From contig OZ255825.1 in the NCBI GenBank assembly GCA_965277535.1, positions 4,030,001-4,094,000 of the forward strand: DNA of 64,000 nucleotides, read 5' to 3'. Under the pieces are notes generated by a model. It worked only from the letters and a program-made list of their open reading frames with translations, did not search any database and had not been told where the DNA came from. The stretch's first letter is position 1. Each line of letters begins with the position of its first letter. Positions 45,080 to 53,821 of this stretch are shown piece after piece. The translations under genes and the position numbers were made by a program. The DNA is from Ilyomonas sp965277535 (lineage in GTDB: Bacteria; Bacteroidota; Bacteroidia; Chitinophagales; Chitinophagaceae).

Positions 45080-45112
45080 AACGCTGGCAGGGTTTTAAAC
45101 CCTGCCAGCGTT
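45080..45112. terminator. bidirectional terminator, perfect palindrome
   Basis: Arms of 16 bp (AACGCTGGCAGGGTTT and its complement) around a single central base, between the convergent MDR and amidohydrolase genes. TT/AA runs at both ends are short. This palindrome also resembles dispersed GCAGGGTTT-type repeats. Confidence 0.75.
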
Positions 45113-45153
45113 CACGAAATTGTTGCTGACTGTTTAAAAATGATATACGGGAA

Positions 45154-46143
45154 TTACGCTTTCAACTTCAAAAGCTTATCTGCATTGCCGTGTGCAATTT
45201 TTTCCTTGTCTTCGGGCGATACTTTCATTTCATCTAAAAATTTTCTTCCTGCTTTATTTGGGCTATAAGGATAATCAACCGAAAACAAAATTCTATCCGC
45301 ACCAAACGTATCGAGCGCAAGTTGCAAAGGTGGCTGCGTGAATAAGCCGCTTGTGGTTATCCATACGTTGCTTTTTAATACTTCACTAACAGTGCGTTTG
45401 AGGCCTGCATCTTTATAAATCTTATTAATACGCTCCATCATCATGGGCAGCATTTCGCCCATGTGACCAATGATAATTTTTAAATCCGGATGCTTATCAA
45501 ATGTGCCTGCCAGTATCATTCGCAAAACATGAATGGCGGTTTCTGAATGCCATCCCCAGCCCGCGATGGAAAGCATGAAACCTAATGAGCCGGGAAGGTT
45601 GTTGTAATATGCATCGTTTACGGCTTTAACGGGAAGATTGGGATGAATGTAAATAGGCACATCCAAGGCTTCGGCGGTTGCAAGAATGGGCTCAAATTGT
45701 TCATCATCCAAAAACTTATCTTGCGTAGTTCCGTTAATCATCGTTCCGCAAAAGCCCAATGTTTTCACAGCTCGTTCCAATTCTTCTGCGGCTGCGTTTG
45801 GAACCGTCATTGGCAGCACTGCAAAGCCTGCAAAACGTTGTTTATGTTTGGCAACGATGTTGGCTATTTCGTTGTTGTAATCGTGCGCATAAGAGATGGC
45901 TTCTTCGCCTTCTAAAAGGTCACCGCCGGGCGCTGTAACGGATAATACCTGAAGCGTAATTCCGCTATCATCCATGTCCTTAATTCTTTCTTTCTCCACA
46001 TCTTCCAACAAGTGCTCTACACGTTTCATAGGCGAGGCATCACCGTCGGGGTTTGGCCAGCCTCTTTTCATCCTTGCTTCTTTGCTGATACGATTATCAA
46101 ACTTGGGCAAACTAATGTGTTCTTCTAAAGTTACGATTCGCAT
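45154..46143 (-). CDS. amidohydrolase family 2 (ACMSD/resorcylate decarboxylase-like) protein
   Basis: A 329-residue TIM-barrel metalloenzyme. The metal-binding features are TLEEH at the N terminus (residues 5-9), IYIHPN (about 168), IIIGHMGE (about 226) and ILFSVDYPYS (Asp about 286). Relatives are non-oxidative decarboxylases of aromatic acids and related hydrolases. The length and TLEEH start resemble gamma-resorcylate decarboxylase, but the substrate cannot be inferred. It is probably monocistronic. Confidence 0.87.
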   Translation of the reverse strand: MRIVTLEEHISLPKFDNRISKEARMKRGWPNPDGDASPMKRVEHLLEDVEKERIKDMDDSGITLQVLSVTAPGGDLLEGEEAISYAHDYNNEIANIVAKHKQRFAGFAVLPMTVPNAAAEELERAVKTLGFCGTMINGTTQDKFLDDEQFEPILATAEALDVPIYIHPNLPVKAVNDAYYNNLPGSLGFMLSIAGWGWHSETAIHVLRMILAGTFDKHPDLKIIIGHMGEMLPMMMERINKIYKDAGLKRTVSEVLKSNVWITTSGLFTQPPLQLALDTFGADRILFSVDYPYSPNKAGRKFLDEMKVSPEDKEKIAHGNADKLLKLKA

Positions 46144-46227
46144 GTATGAATGTGTTTTTAATGATTGATTCCAATGCTTTGTTATCTGAGTAACTATCGC
46201 ACCAAGTTCATAAATCGTGCTGAAAAA

Positions 46228-46896
46228 TCAAGCCGTCTTTTTGGCTACTGCGACGATGTCTTTTCCTTCTAAAATATTTTTTACATAACCATTTTGTGCA
46301 AGATGAATCATGCACAAAGCGAGTTCTTCCATTGTACAAAAACTATTGGGAAACAAACCACGGCCAACAGGAAACAACCACAATATGTATTTATAAAATG
46401 AATGCGCGTGTTGTAAACCTTTGATTGGCTTAATGAAGCCAGGGCGCAAGTTGAATGCTTTTGCAAATGGCAATGTTTGCAAATCGGTCTCCACTTTTGC
46501 TTTTGTTTTTGCCCAATTTTGTCTGCTGTTGGCGCTTGTTCCTGCGCCGGAAATGTAACAGAACGTCATATCGTTATTCAGCCTGCTTACCGTTTTGGCT
46601 ACGTGCATCGTTAGTGTGTAAGTGATTTTGTCGTACTCTTCTTTTGCAATGCCGATAGAAGAAATACCTAAACAAAAAAAACAGGCATTGAAGCCACGTA
46701 GTTTATCTTCTATGGATGACAAATTATAAAAGTCATCGTGTATAATTTCGGTGAGTTTTGGATGCGTTATGCCACAAGGTTTCCGGTTGATGACGAGCAC
46801 TTTTTCAACATCAGGATGTTGCAGGCTTACATGCAGCACGCCTTCGCCCACCATGCCGGTTGCACCTGTAATGATGGTTCTGATTTTTTTGTTCAT
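46228..46896 (-). CDS. atypical SDR / NAD(P)-binding epimerase-like protein
   Basis: A 222-residue Rossmann protein. The N-terminal GATGMVGEGVLHVSL is the dinucleotide-binding loop. CFFCLGISS and CYISGAGTS mark later strands, and the catalytic YxxxK is replaced by a WAKTKAKVE helix, as in HTATIP2-like atypical SDRs. The function is unknown. The WAKTKAK codons contain a motif copy (46502). Confidence 0.8.
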   Translation of the reverse strand: MNKKIRTIITGATGMVGEGVLHVSLQHPDVEKVLVINRKPCGITHPKLTEIIHDDFYNLSSIEDKLRGFNACFFCLGISSIGIAKEEYDKITYTLTMHVAKTVSRLNNDMTFCYISGAGTSANSRQNWAKTKAKVETDLQTLPFAKAFNLRPGFIKPIKGLQHAHSFYKYILWLFPVGRGLFPNSFCTMEELALCMIHLAQNGYVKNILEGKDIVAVAKKTA

Positions 46897-46985
46897 GGTA
46901 ACACTGTTGAAGAATTGATGATGACTTCGAAAGAAGTTTTCCAGCCTACTTGTACTGATATTATTTTATTGTTGAAGATTTGTAT

Positions 46986-47360
46986 TCAATTCTTTTTTAT
47001 TTGCCAACATGTTGCAAAAGATAACAGGTAAGGTGTTAGAATATAAATAGTGAACAGTAAAGCTATCGTTTTAGGATTTACTTTGTCAACGATTGCTGGT
47101 CTGTTTCCTTCCTTCCTGCTGATTTTTCTGGCAAGGATTACAATAACAAGGCAATTGAACAAAATACCTAAAAAAGAAAAAATCCAAAGTCCACCAAAAA
47201 AAGAAAGTGTTGATGTATGATAGTGAATTGCAGAAGTGGTAATCACACCAGCTATGATAATTGAGGCAAATATAAATTCCCAAATAATAAATCGTGCTCC
47301 ATGAATGCTCATATCAAAACGAACTGCATCAGTAATAGTAAAAAATTTTGAACGGTTCAT
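46986..47360 (-). CDS. hypothetical three-helix membrane protein
   Basis: A 124-residue protein with hydrophobic segments at about 25-45, 52-75 and 99-117 and a basic loop (ARKISRKEGNRP) between the second and third. No family is recognised. The coherent membrane topology and positive-inside distribution support a real gene. It lies 89 bp before the SDR gene on the same strand. Confidence 0.6.
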   Translation of the reverse strand: MNRSKFFTITDAVRFDMSIHGARFIIWEFIFASIIIAGVITTSAIHYHTSTLSFFGGLWIFSFLGILFNCLVIVILARKISRKEGNRPAIVDKVNPKTIALLFTIYILTPYLLSFATCWQIKKN

Positions 47361-47635
47361 AATGTTTGATTTCGAAGAATCTTTTACAAAGCTGGTTAGC
47401 GTGTATGAGTATGATCAAACGACCAGTTTGCCGCTACTGCTGTTTCGTTTCTTACGTTTTGTTTTTGCCGCTTTTTTCTTTTTAATCTTACATAAAAGTA
47501 AAGCATCTCTTCCCACAGGGAAGAGAAAGAACAAAAATAAGATGTGCTTTCTTCAAATTGTTTCATTCGCTTTTACATTTGGGTTACAAAACATATTACT
47601 TTAGCTAACTGTTTACTTACTAAAACAATTAAATC

Positions 47636-48532
47636 ATGAAACGATTCTTTGCTATGTTCGTTGTTGTTGCTGCAGCATTTGCGTGTAGCAGCAATGCATC
47701 TTCCGGAACCACTACCGATTCTACTTCTACCAACAAAGATTCTGCTTCCACTGCCACATCGCAAGGCAGCACCAGCGGCTTTAAACTGGGCGTGCAAATG
47801 TGGACGTTTCGCATGTTTACTTTTTCCGAAGCATTGGATAAAGTGGACAGTGCCGGCATCAAATACATTGAAGCGTTTTGGGGACAAAAACTGGGTAACG
47901 ATATGCCTGGTGAATTTGGCGCAGGCATGACGCCTGACACGCGCAACAAACTGAAACAATTGTTGCAAAAGAAAGGCATCAGCATTGTGGCAATGGGCGT
48001 GATTGTGCCAAATGGTAAAGCCGAATGGATAAAAGCGTTCGACCTTGCCAAAGATTTTGGTTTGCAATACATTACCTGCGAACCTATCAAAACGCAATGG
48101 GACATGATTGATTCTCTTGCTGGTGTGTATAATATTAAAATTGCCATTCACGATCATCCTCGTCCCAATGCTTACTGGGAGCCCGATTCAGTGCTGGCTG
48201 CCATTAAAGGACATAAGAATATTGGCGATTGCGCCGACATTGGCCACTGGGCTCGCAATGGCTTGAATCCGGTTGATTGTCTGAAAAAATTAGAAGGTCA
48301 TATCATTGGCGTTCATTTAAAAGACATTGTGAAATTTAACGATACTAAAGCTGAAGATACTGTTGTTTCAAAAGGAGTGATTGACTTGCCAGCGGTGCTG
48401 GCAGAATTGAAGCGGCAAAACTTCAATGGCATGATGTCCATCGAGCATGAATCCAATTGGTATCACAGCACGCCGGATGTTATTTTTACAAAGCAGTATT
48501 TTGATGAACAAGTGGCAAAGCTGAATAAATAA
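47636..48532 (+). CDS. lipoprotein with sugar phosphate isomerase/epimerase (TIM barrel) domain
   Basis: A 298-residue protein with lipobox AAFAC (Cys 17), a Ser/Thr-rich linker (18-48) and an AP endonuclease family 2 / xylose-isomerase-like TIM barrel: LGVQMWTFRMFTFSEALDKV, IAIHDHPRPNAYWEPDSV, IGDCADIGHWARNG, GVHLKDIVKF and MMSIEHESNW. Metal ligands (His, Asp, Glu, His) are in these strands. Such periplasmic epimerase-like proteins are frequent in Bacteroidota and may act on sugars or inositols. The reaction is unknown. Confidence 0.87.
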   Translation: MKRFFAMFVVVAAAFACSSNASSGTTTDSTSTNKDSASTATSQGSTSGFKLGVQMWTFRMFTFSEALDKVDSAGIKYIEAFWGQKLGNDMPGEFGAGMTPDTRNKLKQLLQKKGISIVAMGVIVPNGKAEWIKAFDLAKDFGLQYITCEPIKTQWDMIDSLAGVYNIKIAIHDHPRPNAYWEPDSVLAAIKGHKNIGDCADIGHWARNGLNPVDCLKKLEGHIIGVHLKDIVKFNDTKAEDTVVSKGVIDLPAVLAELKRQNFNGMMSIEHESNWYHSTPDVIFTKQYFDEQVAKLNK

Positions 48533-48547
48533 TAATTCGATATTTGC

Positions 48548-48596
48548 GCAAAAACAAAAGGGCAAAACTGCACAGTTTAGCCCTTTTGTTTTTGAA
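48548..48596. terminator. bidirectional terminator made of motif copies
   Basis: CAAAAACAAAAGGGC plus AAACTG (48549-48570) pairs with CAGTTTAGCCCTTTTG plus TTTTTG (48574-48595) with a single mismatch. The left arm contains GCAAAAACAAA and the right arm TTTTGTTTTTG. The terminator therefore consists of an inverted pair of the dispersed motif. It lies between the convergent epimerase-like and DinB genes. Confidence 0.85.
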
Positions 48597-48610
48597 TAAA
48601 AGGCAACTTT

Positions 48611-49144
48611 TCATTTTACTCCTTTGTTATCATCCCACCAGCCCCTCATTTTGCGGATGTATAAAATTTGCCCTGTATGGTACGCGTTGTGCGTTCCAAT
48701 GTGTGCAATGGTTGAATACCATTTCGCAAGCTTTTTTTCATCGGCTGCCTGCACAGCCTCTTCCCACTGCGTAAGTAAATTGTCTAACTCTTTTATAGTT
48801 GTTGCCCATGTAGCTTCAGTTACAGGACTAAACGTTTCTTTGTTATTGCCATTAAAAACATCCTGCTTTGCGCCTTTGAATTTGTCCAATGATTGCTTGT
48901 CCCAAAAAATTAGATGCGTTGTAAGCTGTGCAATAGAGTGGTTTCCGCTACTGTCTTTCCAATTGGCTTGTTCTGCTGTTAAACCCTTTACTGCAAGCAC
49001 CGGCGGCACAAACCAATCCTGCACATTGTGTGTGGTTTTTAATTGTTCAAGTAAAATGGATTTTAATGTTGGCGCTGTATCTTTTTGTGCAGTAAGAGAT
49101 GAAGAAATGCAACCAACAAACAAAAGAACGAGCAGTTGTTTCAT
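48611..49144 (-). CDS. exported DinB-family protein
   Basis: A 177-residue four-helix protein with a signal peptide (MKQLLVLLFVGCISSSLTAQ). The DinB/YfiT metal triad is visible as HLIFWD (His about 77) and HIGTHNAYHTGQI (His about 148 and 156). Relatives are metal-binding thiol transferases or damage-inducible proteins. The exported form is common in this phylum. The role is unknown. Confidence 0.82.
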   Translation of the reverse strand: MKQLLVLLFVGCISSSLTAQKDTAPTLKSILLEQLKTTHNVQDWFVPPVLAVKGLTAEQANWKDSSGNHSIAQLTTHLIFWDKQSLDKFKGAKQDVFNGNNKETFSPVTEATWATTIKELDNLLTQWEEAVQAADEKKLAKWYSTIAHIGTHNAYHTGQILYIRKMRGWWDDNKGVK

Positions 49145-49300
49145 TGCGTTTTATTTTATGAATAAAGAAAGAGGAAAGATAAAATGAACACAACGAATGA
49201 TAAGTTACGATTTGATGAGTGGCATATCATCGGTCTTCCTACAATTCTCATTCAATAAAGAACACCAAAACAAAAAGCTGGTTCCTCACTCTCTTCCCTT

Positions 49301-49657
49301 TCACAAACCTGCTATTAGTTCATCAGCGAAGCTGGTATCTTTTCTTCGTTCATAAATAAGCATTTTGCAATCGGGTTGTTGCATAATGAGACTGTCTTCT
49401 GTTATAATTTTAATCGTTGCATTGGATATGTACTGGCTATCTCCAATCAAAGCATAAATTTCACCTGTAGCGCAAAAGCCAAGCAGGTAATAGTCGGATC
49501 GTGCAACACCGTTTTTTATTATCAATATATCGTTTGCTTCCAATGGTTCTTTGGCTGGAGAAAATACCAGAACTTCATCGGTAGCAAAATTGTACCATCT
49601 TCCTTGCAAGCTATTGGCGACTGTGGTAAAGAGTTTGTTGTTTTGTGTGTTCCTCAT
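49301..49657 (-). CDS. hypothetical protein
   Basis: A 118-residue soluble protein with no signal peptide and no recognised domain. The sequence alternates short beta-like stretches (ANDILIIKNGVARSDYYLLG, EIYALIGDSQYISNATIKII) and resembles lipocalin-type small beta-barrels, but this is only a guess. Codon use is like that of neighbours. It stands alone between non-coding regions of about 150 and 250 bp. Confidence 0.5.
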   Translation of the reverse strand: MRNTQNNKLFTTVANSLQGRWYNFATDEVLVFSPAKEPLEANDILIIKNGVARSDYYLLGFCATGEIYALIGDSQYISNATIKIITEDSLIMQQPDCKMLIYERRKDTSFADELIAGL

Positions 49658-49908
49658 ACTGTCTTAGTCGTATTTTTCGTGTTTAGGTAAAGACGGTATC
49701 CGTGTAACTATTATGGTGCCGTAAGTGCCAATCGCCTCAAATTTTTCTTTTGACCATATATTTTTATAGTGAAACCAAGCGGTACAATGAAGAAGTTTTG
49801 TTCCGGTTATACCCGTTCATACTAACCTGTGGCAAATGAATTGCATACAATTCAACTCTTCTGTTATTGTTTTAGAGGAAAAGCAAAATCAATTTCTTTA
49901 TTCAGAAT

Positions 49909-50751
49909 ATGAAACATAAGCGAGTAAGCAATCAATCTAAGCGCTGGCTGCCAACAGCATTGATTACATTGTTTTTCTTTCCTCTGTTGCCTGTTCAGGC
50001 ACAGGATAACTATGAAATTCAGGTATATGAATCGCCTACCGTACCTAAAGATTACACAATGGTTGAGCTGCACAGCAACCTCACAACCAGTGGAACTTCA
50101 ACCAAGATAAATGATGTATATCCCACCAATCATGAGCTGCACGAAACCGTTGAAATCACACATGGTTTTGCCCCGGATTTTGAAATTGGTTTTTACTTTT
50201 TTAATTCCATTGGCAGCGATGGCCGAACGGCTTATGTAGGCAGCCACATTCGTCCGCGGTTTACTGCTCCTGATCGTTGGCATCTCCCGTTCGGACTGAG
50301 TTTGAGCACTGAGGCAGGTTATCAGAAAAGGAGTTTTTCGGAAGACGACTGGACACTTGAGATACGACCCATTATTGATAAAACATGGGGGAATCTTTAC
50401 ATCTCTCTTAACCCAACTGTTGATAAATCATTTCACGGCTTGAATAGCCATCAGGGCTTTGTATTTTCACCCAATATTATGGTGCAATATTCTATTAACA
50501 AAGTGGTTTCGCCTGCGTTGGAGTATTATGGTTCGGTAGGACCTTTCCAGCAATTTTTGCCTTGGGGTGAACAAGACGAGCAACTGTTTCTGGCCATCAA
50601 TCTTGATGTGTCGCCCGATTGGGAATTGAATGCCGGTTATGGAATCGGTTTAACCAGTTTGGCAGATAGAAGAATTATCAAATGTATCGTTGGCTATCGC
50701 ATCAAACCATCAAAAAAGTGGCGAGTATCTGTGCCTCCGGCAGTCAATTGA
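49909..50751 (+). CDS. outer-membrane beta-barrel protein
   Basis: A 280-residue protein with an N-terminal signal peptide ending VQAQ (about residue 31) and a series of amphipathic beta strands alternating with Gly/Asn turns (FEIGFYFFNSIG, GLSLSTEAGYQKRSF, NLYISLNPTVDKSF). It ends in an aromatic/basic strand. It resembles the 'transporter'/MetA-pathway barrel class seen in many Bacteroidota, possibly a small-molecule porin. There is no partner gene nearby. Confidence 0.72.
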   Translation: MKHKRVSNQSKRWLPTALITLFFFPLLPVQAQDNYEIQVYESPTVPKDYTMVELHSNLTTSGTSTKINDVYPTNHELHETVEITHGFAPDFEIGFYFFNSIGSDGRTAYVGSHIRPRFTAPDRWHLPFGLSLSTEAGYQKRSFSEDDWTLEIRPIIDKTWGNLYISLNPTVDKSFHGLNSHQGFVFSPNIMVQYSINKVVSPALEYYGSVGPFQQFLPWGEQDEQLFLAINLDVSPDWELNAGYGIGLTSLADRRIIKCIVGYRIKPSKKWRVSVPPAVN

Positions 50752-50808
50752 TGAAGTTCGTTTTAATAAAGCAGTAAATAAGCCGATGAGTAAGACAAAC
50801 AGAACAAC

Positions 50809-50834
50809 AAAATAACCCACAGGTTATTTTTTAT
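50809..50834 (+). terminator. terminator after the beta-barrel gene
   Basis: AATAACC (50811-50817) pairs with GGTTATT (50822-50828) followed by TTTTATT. It overlaps the stop of the convergent response regulator gene. Confidence 0.65.
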
Positions 50835-51285
50835 TACTAAATAATGCTAATTTATCCTGTACTGTTGCAGATAGCTCAACCTCCACTATAGTCTCATAGA
50901 GATAAGCTAAGTGATCTGTCAACGGCTTTACCAAATAAGATTTTACTAATGAAGAGTCTTCAGACTTCTGTACATCATCATTGTGTACAGAGTAAGAAAG
51001 TATGTAAACAGATAAATAAGAAATGAACCGGGGCGGTAATTTTTCTAATTGATGAAGAACTTCCCATCCATTTAAGAGGGGCATATTAAGATCTAACAAA
51101 ACAATTGTTCTAACAGCTTGTTTTTCAAATTCTGTTTCAATATACTGCAAGCCTTCTACCGGGTTCGTAAACCCAACAATATCAAAATCTACACTTTGCA
51201 GTATTCGTTTAAAATACAGCATACACAATGAGTTGTCAAATGCATCGTCGTCCAGAATAACAATTCTGAGTAGCAGTGATTTCAT
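50824..51285 (-). CDS. single-domain response regulator
   Basis: A 153-residue receiver domain. The acidic triad is ILDDDAFDN, the phosphoacceptor Asp is in TIVLLDLNMPLLNGWEV (about residue 65), and Lys is in YLVKPLTDHL. It has no effector domain and no adjacent kinase. It is similar in design to the receiver at 14562 but clearly a separate gene. Confidence 0.9.
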   Translation of the reverse strand: MKSLLLRIVILDDDAFDNSLCMLYFKRILQSVDFDIVGFTNPVEGLQYIETEFEKQAVRTIVLLDLNMPLLNGWEVLHQLEKLPPRFISYLSVYILSYSVHNDDVQKSEDSSLVKSYLVKPLTDHLAYLYETIVEVELSATVQDKLALFSNKK

Positions 51286-51604
51286 AGAAAGTTGGTTAAG
51301 AACTTAGAGATAAGTGAGCTGCAGTGAACCTAATACAATACTCAATTATATTAGATTATAATTTTAAAAATAATGTCTGGATTCCTGTTTCTTTTTGTTA
51401 TGCAACCGGCAACACGAATATATGTGCAGAACGGTAAAAGCAAAAGAAGAAGAGCTTGCATAAACCTATAAAAATGTATGCTTTGCCTATTTTAATTTGA
51501 GATAGCTATTATTTGCTTGGAAGGTTTAAGATAGATTCTTCACTTTTTCGTGTATTTAACTCAGTATCGGATACTGTTGGCAGCAGTAAAAAAGAAAGCA
51601 ATCA
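51286..51604. other. 319-bp intergenic region
   Basis: AT-rich. No gene, RNA or convincing hairpin is seen. Confidence 0.5.
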
Positions 51605-52873
51605 TCAATTGTGCAGCGAATCTTCTTTTACATCCTGAAGTTTTTTTCTTCCTGCTAAAAAAATAATAAGAGCCACTACCACTGATATTGTCATACTCGA
51701 GGCAAGCGGCAAACTTCCTTTTTGATGCAGTAAACCTACAGCAGAAGATACAATACCACCAATGCCAATTTGTATAAAGCCTAACAACGCTGATGCACTG
51801 CCAGCGGTTTTTGCAAATGGCGACATAGCAATAGCTGTTGCATTAGGTCCGCTGATTCCAATGCAGGACAGTATGATAAAAAGAAAGATAAGATGTCCGG
51901 CAAGAGATAATGTGCCCATCCATACAATAGCAGAAAACAAAACGCTTGCAATGCTTTGTATTATGAGTGCCACCATAAAAATCTGAGGGCTGCTATACCG
52001 CTTAGTAAGCAAATGATTGAGTTGACTACCACCAATAAAACCCACCGAAAGCAAGGCAAACACACCACCGTATTGGTGTGCCGTTAGATGGAAAAAGTTC
52101 ATGAACACAGCAGGCGAACCGGCAACGTAAATAAATAATCCTGCAAAAGCAAACGTGCCAGCAAACGCGTACACAAAAAATTGAGGTTCTGTAATGATTC
52201 GGCGAAACACTTTCAGAATGGGCTTCGGCATAAGGGAAACGCTTTTGTCGGGCGCTGCACCAGACGGAAGAAAAAAGAAAGCAATCAATAAAAGAATGGC
52301 TGCAATAACAGCCAGCACAACAAACACGCCATGCCATCCCCAAAGTGATAGCACAAAGGAGCCGACGGAAGGTGCCAACAGTGGCGACAAGCCAATTACC
52401 AGAATTAAAAACGAAATAATGGAAGCACTCTTTTCGGGCGGAAACAAATCCTGCACCATAGCAATGGCAGCCACAGAACCTACACATCCACCCAGCGCCT
52501 GAACAAAGCGCATTACCAACAACGCGTTCAACGTGTGGCAGGAAGTGCAACCCAGTGTAGCAAATATGTACAAAACCAAACCTATATAGAGTGGTAGCTT
52601 TCTGCCAAAGCGGTCGAGCAATGGTCCATACACAATTTGCCCGATGGCAAAGCCCAAAAAGTAAGTCGAAACACTTAACGACATGTTTTCAACGGTGGTA
52701 TGCAAATCCTTTGCAATAGGCGGAAATGCGGGCAGGTACATGTCTATCGAAAACGGCGTAAGCGTGTCCAGCAAGCCCAATATTAGTATCAGAAAAAAGG
52801 TTTGTTGTGCATTGCGCTGTGGTGCAATTGCATTGTTTGCAGAAGATGCTTTATTTGGAACAAATGTTTCCAT
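51605..52873 (-). CDS. Bcr/CflA family multidrug efflux transporter
   Basis: A 422-residue major-facilitator protein with 12 hydrophobic segments. The DHA1 family motif GPLLDRFGRKLPLYIGL lies between helices 2 and 3. FSIDMYLPAFPPIA in helix 1 and RFVQALGGCVGSVAAIAMVQ in helix 4 are the Bcr/CflA signatures. It probably exports drugs or metabolites by proton antiport. A motif copy (52893) lies 20 bp upstream of the ATG. Confidence 0.9.
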   Translation of the reverse strand: METFVPNKASSANNAIAPQRNAQQTFFLILILGLLDTLTPFSIDMYLPAFPPIAKDLHTTVENMSLSVSTYFLGFAIGQIVYGPLLDRFGRKLPLYIGLVLYIFATLGCTSCHTLNALLVMRFVQALGGCVGSVAAIAMVQDLFPPEKSASIISFLILVIGLSPLLAPSVGSFVLSLWGWHGVFVVLAVIAAILLLIAFFFLPSGAAPDKSVSLMPKPILKVFRRIITEPQFFVYAFAGTFAFAGLFIYVAGSPAVFMNFFHLTAHQYGGVFALLSVGFIGGSQLNHLLTKRYSSPQIFMVALIIQSIASVLFSAIVWMGTLSLAGHLIFLFIILSCIGISGPNATAIAMSPFAKTAGSASALLGFIQIGIGGIVSSAVGLLHQKGSLPLASSMTISVVVALIIFLAGRKKLQDVKEDSLHN

Positions 52874-53123
52874 AGGTGAATTGTAGTATTGCTTTGTTTT
52901 TGCCGCAAAAATAAAAGCGGGAAAGTAAGGGTTATTTTTATTGTAGTTTATTCAAAAGCAAATGATGATGGTTCATTTTTAAAATGGAGCAATGCATCAT
53001 TCAATCTTTTTTAAAGTGAGTTGCTATCAAATCAGTAGTAGCCTGTTTCATTTAAATTGTGGTCATACATACGAAGTGAATTCACCTCATTTTCTCTTAT
53101 GTTTGCTTTTTACCTAATAACCT

Positions 53124-53771
53124 ATGCAAAACATTAAAGCCGTCATTTTTGATATTGATGGAACGCTTGCCGATACCGTTCCACTTTGCATTGCCGCGTT
53201 CCGAAAAGCAGTAGAACCTTTGGTAAACCGCCCGCTTTCTGATGAAGAAATTCAATCGCACTTCGGGCCCGATGAAGAAGGTACTATCAAATCGTTAGCA
53301 GCTCAGGATTACAAAAAAGGTACATCCGATTTCATGCGGTTTTATGAAGCTATGCACGATGTATGTTCGGCTCCTTTTGAAGGCATAACCCAACTGTTAA
53401 CTGAGCTAAAACAAAAAGGTGTGCATCTTGCTATAGCTACCGGCAAAGGAAAATACACATCCGGATTAACGCTTCATCGCTTAGGTCTTGTTCCTTATTT
53501 TGAAATGATTGAAAACGGCACACCGGAAGGCCCGAAAAAAACGGAAGCAATTGCTGCCATTCTGCACTCGTTAGGAAACATTCAGAAAGAAGAAGCCGTT
53601 TATATTGGCGATGCGCCCGGCGACATTAAAGAAAGCCGCAAAGCCGGCGTGAGAGTGGTTTCCGCTGCCTGGGCAGAAACGGCAAAAGTGGATGAGTTAA
53701 AAAAAGAGCATCCTAACGAACTGTTTACTTCTGTTGATGCTTTTGCAAAATGGATAAAAGCGAACACATAA
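53124..53771 (+). CDS. HAD-family hydrolase (phosphoglycolate-phosphatase-like)
   Basis: A 215-residue phosphatase. Motif I is FDIDGTLADT with nucleophile Asp 10. Motif II is AIATGKG, motif III is the Lys in EGPKKTEAI, and motif IV is IGDAPGDI. A helical cap lies at residues 18-90. It is a general small-molecule phosphatase of the Gph/PgmB type, substrate unknown. It ends 50 bp before the ABC exporter with a motif copy (53789) between them. Confidence 0.87.
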   Translation: MQNIKAVIFDIDGTLADTVPLCIAAFRKAVEPLVNRPLSDEEIQSHFGPDEEGTIKSLAAQDYKKGTSDFMRFYEAMHDVCSAPFEGITQLLTELKQKGVHLAIATGKGKYTSGLTLHRLGLVPYFEMIENGTPEGPKKTEAIAAILHSLGNIQKEEAVYIGDAPGDIKESRKAGVRVVSAAWAETAKVDELKKEHPNELFTSVDAFAKWIKANT

Positions 53772-53821
53772 GCCTCTTTTGTTAAGGTTTGTTTTTGCAT
53801 GTTTTTCTTTATATTCACAAG

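Noticed and set aside
47305..47604. 99-codon plus-strand open frame
   Set aside because: It overlaps the start of a better minus-strand gene, includes a dispersed-motif copy and a T-rich stretch, and has no protein-like pattern.
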